Of a DNA stretch of 38,572 nucleotides, positions 9,031-16,072 are shown in pieces. The first letter of the stretch is position 1. Every line of letters starts with the position of its first letter. The position numbers and the translations under genes were made by a program. The notes beneath the pieces were generated by a model that was not told the DNA's origin, ran no database searches, and was given only the letters and a program-made list of their open reading frames with translations. The stretch is from Gammaproteobacteria bacterium (GTDB taxonomy: Bacteria; Pseudomonadota; Gammaproteobacteria; Steroidobacterales; Steroidobacteraceae). The stretch is from positions 1 through 38,572 of the forward strand of contig JASHTF010000383.1 of assembly GCA_030040715.1 (NCBI GenBank), written 5' to 3'.

Positions 9031-9855
9031 CTAGTCGACTGCAGCCGATCTCGAAATCGATCGCTCGCTATCCAGGCGGAAAAACGCGCGCGCGTGCGCG
9101 CTGGTGTGGGCCGCGCAATGCTCGGTGCTCTCGCCGCGCGCGCGTGCCACTTGCACGCCAATATGAGGCAGATACATGGGCTCGTTGCGATGCGTGTGCG
9201 GCTTGGGATCGAGGTCGCGCGGCAGCAGGTAGGGTGCGTCGGTTTCGAGCATCAGGCGCTGCTCGGGAATGCGCGCGACCAACTCCCTGAGGTGGGTGCC
9301 GCGACGCTCGTCGCACAACCAGCCGGTGATGCCGATCGAGAGCCCGAGCGCAAGATACTCCTCCAGCTCGGCGGCACCGCCCGTGAAGCAGTGCGCCACG
9401 GCGCCGGACAGCAGGCGGTGAAAATCGCGCAGTAGCGCGACAAAGTCTCCGTGGGCATCGCGCTGGTGCAGGAATACCGGTCGTCCGGTCTCGGCCGCGA
9501 GCCGCAGCTGGCTCTCGAAGGCGCGGCGCTGTGCTGCGCGCGGCGAGAAATTCCGATAGTAGTCCAGACCACATTCGCCGACGGCGACCACGCTGCGCTG
9601 CTCGAGCAACTCGCGCAGCGCATCGAGGGTCGATGACTCGATCGTGCCGGCGTGGTGCGGGTGAACACCCGCGGTCGCGAACAGTTCGCCGGGATGCGCG
9701 CGCGCCAGCTCTGCAGCCGCGCCGCTGCTCGCCAGGTCCGCGCCCGTCACGATGATCGGGCTGACACCGGCAGCGCGCGCGCGCTCGATCACCTGCTGTC
9801 GATCGGCATCGAAACTGCGATGGGTAAGATTGGCGCCGATGTCCAGCCATTGCAT
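9031..9855 (-). CDS. tatD: TatD family metal-dependent hydrolase/DNase
   Basis: This 274-residue TIM-barrel hydrolase aligns by eye along its length with E. coli TatD, a 3'-5' exonuclease linked to repair of oxidative DNA damage. Matching segments include the start DIGANLTH, TAGVHPHH, VAVGECGLDYYRNF, GAVAHCFTG, IGITGWLCDERRG and the metal-binding LETDAPYLLPRDL. The unusual NLTH in place of the DxH of YcfH/YjjV is the feature that marks TatD proper. The start at 9855 gives a normal N-terminus. The tail SERSISRSAAVD is slightly longer than in E. coli. It diverges from the metallopeptidase gene with 53 bases between starts. Confidence 0.93.
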   Translation of the reverse strand: MQWLDIGANLTHRSFDADRQQVIERARAAGVSPIIVTGADLASSGAAAELARAHPGELFATAGVHPHHAGTIESSTLDALRELLEQRSVVAVGECGLDYYRNFSPRAAQRRAFESQLRLAAETGRPVFLHQRDAHGDFVALLRDFHRLLSGAVAHCFTGGAAELEEYLALGLSIGITGWLCDERRGTHLRELVARIPEQRLMLETDAPYLLPRDLDPKPHTHRNEPMYLPHIGVQVARARGESTEHCAAHTSAHARAFFRLDSERSISRSAAVD

Positions 9856-9908
9856 GGCGCTACTCTACTGCCAAAGGCGCGCGCCATGCCTGCTATGATC
9901 CGCAGCGG

Positions 9909-10640
9909 ATGGTGCAGCAGTTAGAGCTTTGGGGCCCGCACGATGTCGAGCACGGCTGGACCGTGCGGGAGAGCGCTCGGGCGCGCCGGCTGAGCGTGCG
10001 GGTGTTTCGACACGGCAGCGTCGAGGTGGTCGTACCACCACGCACTTCGAACCGACGCATCACTGCCTTCGTCAGCCAGCAGCGTGAGTGGATCGAGCGC
10101 CAGCGTCGGCGCGCGATCGCTCCGCTTCCCTGGCCGCTACCCCCGGACGCACTCGAGCTGAGCGCACTCAGTCAGCGATGGCGTTGCGTCGTCGTGGGCG
10201 GCTCGGGGAAAGTGCGCATCGATGAGAGTGTCTGCGCGCAGCTTCAGCTCCAGGGCGATCTGAGTGACCGTGAAGGGCTGCGCCGTGCGCTCAACCGCTG
10301 GCTCGTGGCGCACGCCAAGCGCTCTTTCGCCCGGCCGCTGGCCACCCTGGCCGCGCAGCTCGGCGTCAAGCCGCGGGACTTGCAGGTACGCTGTCAACGC
10401 ACGCGCTGGGGTAGCTGCTCGCGTCGCGGCACCATCAGTCTGAACGCCTGTCTGCTGTTCCAGCGCCCCGAGGTGGTGCGCTACCTGCTGATTCACGAGC
10501 TGGCACATCTCAAGCACATGAACCACTCACGACGCTTCTGGGCGGAGGTGACGCGCCACGAGCCGGAATGCAGGGCGCTCGACCGGGAGTTATTGCGCGG
10601 CTGGCGACGCGTGCCGGGCTGGATGTTCGTGCACCGCTGA
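9909..10640 (+). CDS. YgjP-like (DUF45/SprT-type) metallopeptidase
   Basis: This 243-residue protein has the zinc-binding HELAHLKHMNHSRRFW segment near its C-terminus (HExxH plus a downstream His) and the preceding RWGSCS motif typical of the YgjP/DUF45 family. The N-terminal RLSVRVFRHGSVEVVVPP strand region also fits. Family members are annotated as M48-like metal-dependent hydrolases, and E. coli YgjP has been linked to UTP pyrophosphatase activity. The true substrate here is unknown. The ATG at 9909 follows a short AT-poor spacer divergent from tatD. Confidence 0.88.
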   Translation: MVQQLELWGPHDVEHGWTVRESARARRLSVRVFRHGSVEVVVPPRTSNRRITAFVSQQREWIERQRRRAIAPLPWPLPPDALELSALSQRWRCVVVGGSGKVRIDESVCAQLQLQGDLSDREGLRRALNRWLVAHAKRSFARPLATLAAQLGVKPRDLQVRCQRTRWGSCSRRGTISLNACLLFQRPEVVRYLLIHELAHLKHMNHSRRFWAEVTRHEPECRALDRELLRGWRRVPGWMFVHR

Positions 10641-10669
10641 CGCGGGACGATCGGCAGCAGCGCCAACGA

Positions 10670-11383
10670 CTAATTCGAAGAACCCACCGAGGTGCCCGCC
10701 GGGGCCCGGCTGGCAACGGTTTTGCTGGCCGCGGCAGGACCGATCCGCAGGCGCCGCGCCCGGCCGTAGCGTCGCCAAACCCGCCAGGCGAGCAGCACTG
10801 CCAGGATCGAGGCGTAGACCAGCGGTTCGCGACCGGCGAGCTTGAGCATCTTCCAGTAGTGCAGCACCACCAGCGGAGCAATCAGATAGATCAGCCTGTG
10901 CAGCGTCTGCCAGCGCCGTCCGAGCCGCCGCATCATCTTATCGGTCGACGTGACCGCGAGCGGAATCAGCAGCAGCAGGGAGGTGAAGCCGATCGTGATG
11001 TACGGTCGCTTGCCGATGTCCTGGGCGATCGCGGGCCAGCTCAAACCCTGGAACGGTCCGATATAGGTGAGGAAATGCATCGACGCGTAGAACACCACGA
11101 ACAGTCCCAGCATGCGGCGCAGTCGGATGAGGTTGCTCAGGCCGGCGAGCTGTCGCACCGGACTCACCGCGAGCGTGATCAGCAGCAGATTGAGGGCGGT
11201 CTTGCCGAGGGTGTCGAGTACGAAGCGCACCGGGTCGACGCCGAGCGCGAACCCCGGCACCCATGAGACGCCCGAGAGCGCCAGGACACCGCCGGCGCAG
11301 CCCAGGAACGGGATCAGACAGGCGCAAAAGACCAGCGGCTTATAGAGGTAGCGATAGCGCTGATCAACAGGACGGCGCGTCAG
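10670..11383 (-). CDS. msrQ: Heme-binding membrane subunit of the MsrPQ methionine sulfoxide reductase
   Basis: MsrQ is an integral membrane b-heme protein that passes electrons to periplasmic MsrP. Five or six hydrophobic helices are visible, with heme-ligand candidates in FYASMHFL and [17 protein letters not shown]. The track ORF starts with GTG at 11260 (196 aa) and would lack the first helix. In the same frame, with no stop, the upstream sequence reads [20 protein letters not shown], the normal MsrQ N-terminus. The only plausible initiation codon for it is a CTG at 11381-11383, which overlaps the msrP TGA as CTGA. An AGGG lies 8-11 bases before it. That start gives 237 residues, close to the family norm (E. 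coli 211). The shorter GTG form remains possible if the start is misjudged. Confidence 0.87.
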   Translation of the reverse strand: MTRRPVDQRYRYLYKPLVFCACLIPFLGCAGGVLALSGVSWVPGFALGVDPVRFVLDTLGKTALNLLLITLAVSPVRQLAGLSNLIRLRRMLGLFVVFYASMHFLTYIGPFQGLSWPAIAQDIGKRPYITIGFTSLLLLIPLAVTSTDKMMRRLGRRWQTLHRLIYLIAPLVVLHYWKMLKLAGREPLVYASILAVLLAWRVWRRYGRARRLRIGPAAASKTVASRAPAGTSVGSSN

Positions 11384-12342
11384 TAATTTGCCCTCAGGTC
11401 CATGCCACGGTAGAGGCCTGCGACCTCGGTGTAGCCGTTGAACATCAACGTCGGCTGGCGCTGGTCGAAAAACCCGCCGCCGATGCGCCGCTCGGTCGCC
11501 TGACTCCAGCGAGGATGCGGCACGTTCGGATTGACGTTGGCGTAGAAGCCGTATTCCTCCGGGTCGGCGACATTCCAGGTGTTGCGCGGCTGCCGTTCGG
11601 TGAAGCGAATCCGCACGATTGACTTACCGCCCTTGAAGCCGTACTTCCACGGAATCAAAACCCGCATGGGTGCGCCGTTGACGTTGGGCAGCTCGCGTCC
11701 ATAGAGGCCGACCACCATCAGCGTCAGCGGATGCATGGCCTCATCGATCCGCAATCCCTCGACGTACGGCCAGGGCAGAATGCGCTCGCGCTGCCCCGGC
11801 ATATCCTTGGGGTCGAGCACGGTGGTGAACTCGACATACTTGGCGCGCGAGGTGGGACTGAAGCGCTTGAGCAGATCACCGAGCGGGAAACCGACCCACG
11901 GGATCACCATCGACCACGCCTCGACGCAGCGGAAGCGGTAGGTGCGCTCCTCGAGCGGGTGGGGCTTGAGGATATCCTCGAGCGTGAAGGTGCCGGTCTT
12001 ATCCGCCTCACCGGCGATCTCAACGCTCCACGGATGCGGCTTGAAGGAGCCCGAGTAGCTCGCCGGATCGGTCTTATCGACGCCGAACTCGTAGAAATTA
12101 TTGTAGTGGGTGATCTGCTCGAAGGTGTTCGCCGCCGCGCTCACCGTGTACTGCGCGTTGACGCGATAATTGAGTGTCGCTGCGGGCCCGGCCGCTGGCG
12201 TCGGCTCGGCAAAACTCACCGGGCTCGCCGCCGCGATCAGGCCGCCCGCGATCGCCTGAGCGAGTAGCTCGCGCCGGCGCAGGTAGATCGATTCGGGTGT
12301 GATCTCTGAGGGCTTTATGTCTGATGGTCTGCGGATCAGCAT
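11380..12342 (-). CDS. msrP: Periplasmic methionine sulfoxide reductase catalytic subunit (molybdopterin)
   Basis: This 320-residue molybdoenzyme reduces methionine sulfoxide in oxidised periplasmic proteins, taking electrons from MsrQ. A Tat signal is visible (RRRELL at 22-27, then a hydrophobic [10 protein letters not shown] and SFA cleavage-like site). The Mo-ligating cysteine is Cys139 in [10 protein letters not shown], an exact match to the E. coli motif. The C-terminal [15 protein letters not shown] is also conserved. The ATG at 12342 is preferred to the track start at 12504: an AGGA lies about 8 bases upstream and the Tat signal then has a normal length. The upstream 54 codons are largely a translated 9-bp repeat. 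The gene diverges from the GH3 gene and overlaps msrQ. Confidence 0.93.
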   Translation of the reverse strand: MLIRRPSDIKPSEITPESIYLRRRELLAQAIAGGLIAAASPVSFAEPTPAAGPAATLNYRVNAQYTVSAAANTFEQITHYNNFYEFGVDKTDPASYSGSFKPHPWSVEIAGEADKTGTFTLEDILKPHPLEERTYRFRCVEAWSMVIPWVGFPLGDLLKRFSPTSRAKYVEFTTVLDPKDMPGQRERILPWPYVEGLRIDEAMHPLTLMVVGLYGRELPNVNGAPMRVLIPWKYGFKGGKSIVRIRFTERQPRNTWNVADPEEYGFYANVNPNVPHPRWSQATERRIGGGFFDQRQPTLMFNGYTEVAGLYRGMDLRANY

Positions 12343-12343
12343 G

Positions 12344-12388
12344 CTCGATTCCTTTAATTCCCTCGATTCCCTCGATTCCCTCAATTCC
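12344..12388. repeat. 9-bp tandem repeat (five units) in the msrP 5' leader
   Basis: On the plus strand the units read ctcgattcc, tttaattcc, ctcgattcc, ctcgattcc, ctcaattcc with no gaps. On the msrP strand each is a GGGAATCGA-like unit, the last being the AGGAATCGAG that contains the ribosome site. The array ends one base before the msrP ATG. Expansion or contraction would change the number of purine-rich SD-like boxes without moving the proximal one. Confidence 0.9.
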
Positions 12389-12569
12389 CACGCGTTCGAT
12401 TCCAGGCGCACCTTCCGCGCTCGGACGACCGAATGCTCCAAAGACGTCGATCGATGCTCGCCATTCGAGCATCTTATTATCCCTCCCCGTCGCAGGCCTG
12501 TCACATCAGCGGTGCACTGGGATGGCTGCAGATCCCGCAGCGCAACCCCACGATTACGGCGGGCGTGGC

Positions 12570-12575
12570 TATGAT
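12570..12575 (+). promoter_or_regulatory. Possible -10 box for the GH3 gene
   Basis: TATGAT (5 of 6 to consensus) lies 75 bases before the GH3 start in the 146-base gap after the msrP-strand region. No clear -35 element is seen at 16-18 bases. The rest of the gap holds no recognisable gene. Confidence 0.2.
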
Positions 12576-12650
12576 GTACGGCACTAAATCTGGCGCGGGG
12601 TCGGAACGGACCGGCGCCGAGCTCGAGCTACCCGGAAAGAGCAGCGCCCG

Positions 12651-15353
12651 ATGATTGCAGCCCGGCGACATGCGACGTTGTTCAAGGTGTTGTTGACGGC
12701 CGTCCTCACGGCGATCGGTGGCTCCGCTCTGGCGCAGGAACCGAGCGCCGCTGCGCCGGTCAGTGACGATGCCCGCGTTGCGCAGCTGCTGAGCCGTTTG
12801 ACCTTCGAGGAGAAGCTGCGGTTAATTCACGATGGACCGGAGAATCCGAGCGAATATCAAGGCCAGGCCGGCTACGTAAGCGGTGCACCGCGTCTTGGCA
12901 TTCCGGGCCTGCGGCTTGCGGATGGGCCACCAGGGGTGCTCACGCGTCATCCCGCGCAGGCCGAAGTGGCGACGATGGGCGTCGCGGCGACGTTTGATGC
13001 GCACATTGCAGAGCTGAACGGCGTGGTGATTGGTCGCGAAGCGCGTGCACTTGGAATCGACGTCAGCCTGCAGCCCTTCATCAACATCGATCGCGACCTT
13101 GCGTTCCTGCGCGCCTACAACACCTTCGGGGAGGATCCCCTGCTGACGAGCGGGATCGGCGCTGCAGAAATTCGCGGCATTCAATCGCAAGACGTGATGG
13201 CCATGGCCAAGCACTTCATCGCCTATGACTCGGCCGGAACCGACGTCTGGGTAGGGGAGCAGGCTCTGCACCAGATCTATCTGCCGCCGTTTGAAGCGGC
13301 GATCAAGGCCGGGGTCGCGGCGATCATGTGCTCATACAATCACGTGAACGGGGTGTATGCCTGCGGTAACCGGTCTCTCCTTACCGGAGTTCTGCGTGAA
13401 CAGTGGGGTTTCAAGGGTTTCGTCACCTCCGATTGGGGGGCGACCCACTCGGCGCAGTTCCTGAACGCCGGCGAGGACCTCGAGATGATCGATGGCCCCG
13501 ACAGCTCCGGATACCAGGAACCGGCGTTTCTGGGCGCACAGCCCGCCGCATTGCCGGCACCGCTTGCTTCGGACGGCGAGAGCAAGGGCGACATCTACGG
13601 CGGCAGCATTCCGGAAGAGCCGGGTGTTGCGAGCGTCGGCGATGACGACTGGGGTGCGAAGGTGAAGCCTGAGACCCTGGCGCAGGCGCTCAAGGACGGC
13701 TCCGTCACCGCTACGAGCGTGACCCGCGCAGCCGGCTTGCTGCTGTACGAGATGGACCGCTTCGGCTACCTCGACGGCCACTCGAAGCACACAGTGACGG
13801 CGCAATCGATTGAAGCCAACGCGCGCGTCATTGAACAGACCGCCGAGGAAGCAGCGGTACTGTTGAAGAACGAGGGGGAAGCTCTGCCTCTGAAAGCGGC
13901 GGATCTAGATTCCGTCGTGCTGCTCGGCCCGACGGCGATGCAGGTCGACGCCATCGGCATCAACGGTGAGCGCTCGATGGGATTGCCGGAACGGCAAGTC
14001 GGTCCGCTGGAGGCGCTGAAGCGGCTGTCGCACCACCCGCATATTCAGTTCGCGGTCGATGACGACATGACGGGCACTCCGATTCCGGCATCCGCCCTGA
14101 CCCACCGGGGCGTGGCGGGACTGATCAGGACCGAGGCCGACAGCTCGCGCATCGATTCGACCGTCGATTTCACCCTCAAGCGAGGGAACGCCCTGCCGCC
14201 CAACACCAAGGCCAGCTGGGACGGTACGCTTACCGTTGCACATGAGGGCATCTATTGGCTCTATCTACAGGCCATGGGCAGCATCGCTGCGCTGTACGTC
14301 GACGGCAAGCGAGTCGACGTGACCGGGACCTTCCCCGGCGATGTGCATGGAGACATTTTGCAAGCAAACCAGGACAACGCCATCCCCACCACGGATGGGT
14401 TGGACAACGTGCGCCAGGCGGTGCGGCTGAGCAAGGGCGCGCACGCCATCAAGCTCAGAATCGGTCCTGATACTTCCAACGCGCCGGTACAGCTACGGCT
14501 CAACTGGTATACGCCGGCACAGCGACGCGCGGACCACGCAGCGGCAATTGCCGCGGCTCGACGTGCCAAAGTCGCGATCGTTTTCGTATGGGCTCGACGC
14601 TCACCCGCGTTTGCCCTCCCGGGGGAGCAGAACAAGCTGGTGGAGGAAGTCGCCGCGGCTAATGCCAACACCATCGTCGTGCTCAACACCAGCCAGCCGG
14701 TCGAGCTACCGTGGGTTGATCGAGTCCGGGCAATTCTTGAAATGTGGTGGCCGGGCGATGAGGGCGGCTGGGCCACCGCCAAACTGCTGCTCGGCAAGAC
14801 CAACCCCTCAGGGCATCTGCCCGTGACTTGGGGCAGGCGCCTCGCAGATTATCCGGCGACGGATCCTCGCTATCCTGAGCGGTCTGGACAGGGTATCAAT
14901 CATAAGACGACCTACAGCGAGGGTATCTACGTGGGGTACCGCTGGTTCGATCACGAAGGGATCGAACCACTGTTCGCGTTCGGCCACGGTCTGAGCTATA
15001 CGCGCTTCGCCTATTCCGCGCTACGCGTCCGCCAGGCCGGCGATGGCGGCATCGATGTGGACGTGCGGATCCAGAACACCGGTGGGATCGACGGCGACGA
15101 AGTGCCACAGGTCTATCTCGGTCCGCCGCAGGAACGGCCCGTCGGCGTGCAGTTTCCGGTGCGCAGCCTGGTCGCGTTCGATCGAGTGCACCTCGCGGCC
15201 GGGGAATCGAAGAACGTCACACTGCATGTGGCGCCAAGGCAGTTGCAATATTGGTCAGCGAGCAGCAGCCAATGGGTGACTCCCAAGGGTCCGCGGACGG
15301 TGAGCGTCGGAGGATCCTCTCGCGACCTGCCCGTTCAGCAGGACATCGATTAG
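12651..15353 (+). CDS. Exported GH3 glycosidase (beta-glucosidase type) with PA14 domain
   Basis: This is a 900-residue secreted glycoside hydrolase. A signal peptide covers about residues 1-29 (hydrophobic VLLTAVLTAIGG, cut near ALA-QE). The GH3 N-terminal domain (about 40-330) has MAKHF at 185-189 and the nucleophile candidate Asp261 in GFVTSDWGATHS. The second GH3 domain (from about 390) is interrupted by a PA14 carbohydrate-binding domain (about 490-620, including GIYWLYLQAMGSIAALYVDG). It resumes at AKVAIVFVWARRSP. A fibronectin III-like domain ends the protein (about 800-890). An excellent GGAAAGAG precedes the ATG. It acts on exported or scavenged beta-glycosides; the exact sugar is not readable. 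Base composition is less GC-rich than neighbours: the 60-base line at 14341 counts 53% GC against 80% for a line in thrA (5461). Confidence 0.92.
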   Translation: MIAARRHATLFKVLLTAVLTAIGGSALAQEPSAAAPVSDDARVAQLLSRLTFEEKLRLIHDGPENPSEYQGQAGYVSGAPRLGIPGLRLADGPPGVLTRHPAQAEVATMGVAATFDAHIAELNGVVIGREARALGIDVSLQPFINIDRDLAFLRAYNTFGEDPLLTSGIGAAEIRGIQSQDVMAMAKHFIAYDSAGTDVWVGEQALHQIYLPPFEAAIKAGVAAIMCSYNHVNGVYACGNRSLLTGVLREQWGFKGFVTSDWGATHSAQFLNAGEDLEMIDGPDSSGYQEPAFLGAQPAALPAPLASDGESKGDIYGGSIPEEPGVASVGDDDWGAKVKPETLAQALKDGSVTATSVTRAAGLLLYEMDRFGYLDGHSKHTVTAQSIEANARVIEQTAEEAAVLLKNEGEALPLKAADLDSVVLLGPTAMQVDAIGINGERSMGLPERQVGPLEALKRLSHHPHIQFAVDDDMTGTPIPASALTHRGVAGLIRTEADSSRIDSTVDFTLKRGNALPPNTKASWDGTLTVAHEGIYWLYLQAMGSIAALYVDGKRVDVTGTFPGDVHGDILQANQDNAIPTTDGLDNVRQAVRLSKGAHAIKLRIGPDTSNAPVQLRLNWYTPAQRRADHAAAIAAARRAKVAIVFVWARRSPAFALPGEQNKLVEEVAAANANTIVVLNTSQPVELPWVDRVRAILEMWWPGDEGGWATAKLLLGKTNPSGHLPVTWGRRLADYPATDPRYPERSGQGINHKTTYSEGIYVGYRWFDHEGIEPLFAFGHGLSYTRFAYSALRVRQAGDGGIDVDVRIQNTGGIDGDEVPQVYLGPPQERPVGVQFPVRSLVAFDRVHLAAGESKNVTLHVAPRQLQYWSASSSQWVTPKGPRTVSVGGSSRDLPVQQDID

Positions 15354-15407
15354 CTACGCTGCTCGCTCGACGCGGCAGGACGAGAGGTCGCGGGTGGTTG
15401 ACAGCGC

Positions 15408-16070
15408 TCACGCGCGCCAGCGCACGCGCTGTAATCCCGCCGGCTCGAGTGGCAAATGCCGGCCGTGGTAGTTCACCAGGTATGACTCGTCGGCGAGCTG
15501 CATGTGGATCAGATCGGCGGCGCTGTTACCGTAGGCGTACACCCGCGCCGGGCCGTCGCGCGCAATCACCGCGGCCAGCCGTCGCTGCTTCTCCTCGCCG
15601 TGGCAGTTCTCAGCGGCCAGTCGCCCGTCGAGCCGTCCGTCCGCGCGCCACCGCACCGGCGTACAGATGCACTCATCGAAGCGCAGCGTCGCGGCGATCT
15701 GCGGCACGTATAGGTCGGGGCTCGCGGACATCATCAGCAGTCGATCGCCGCGCCGGCGGTGATTCTCGATGGCGGACCGGGCATCGCGGTGTACTCCCCG
15801 GTGCAGCAGGCGTGCGACGAACCGATCGGCCCAGCGTCTGAGGCTCGGGCGTGAGGCGCCGGCGAGCGTGGCGTGAATCAAGCTGCCCTTGAGCGCGCCG
15901 CGATCGCGGTCGATCAAATAGCGCGCGACCGCCGGCAGCACCCGCAGCACGCGCGGCAGCCGCCACGGATGACGCCACAGATAACCGAGCACGAACGGTA
16001 GCAGCGTGTCGTGCCGAGTGATGGTGCCATCCAGATCAAATACTGCAAGCGGGACACCGCGCCGCTGCAC
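15408..16070 (-). CDS. HAD-superfamily IB phosphatase (SerB-like fold)
   Basis: This 220-residue HAD hydrolase has the nucleophile motif FDLDGT (Asp12 and Asp14), motif II MMSASPDLY, and a motif IV segment GNSAADL with its acidic residue. The helical cap after motif I, with WRHPWRLPRVLRVLPAVARYLI, fits the IB subclass. That subclass contains phosphoserine phosphatase-like enzymes and several phospholipid or sugar phosphatases. The substrate cannot be told. It starts two bases after the acnA stop on the same strand and so is very probably co-transcribed with acnA. It converges on the GH3 gene. Confidence 0.85.
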   Translation of the reverse strand: MQRRGVPLAVFDLDGTITRHDTLLPFVLGYLWRHPWRLPRVLRVLPAVARYLIDRDRGALKGSLIHATLAGASRPSLRRWADRFVARLLHRGVHRDARSAIENHRRRGDRLLMMSASPDLYVPQIAATLRFDECICTPVRWRADGRLDGRLAAENCHGEEKQRRLAAVIARDGPARVYAYGNSAADLIHMQLADESYLVNYHGRHLPLEPAGLQRVRWRA

Positions 16071-16072
16071 GG

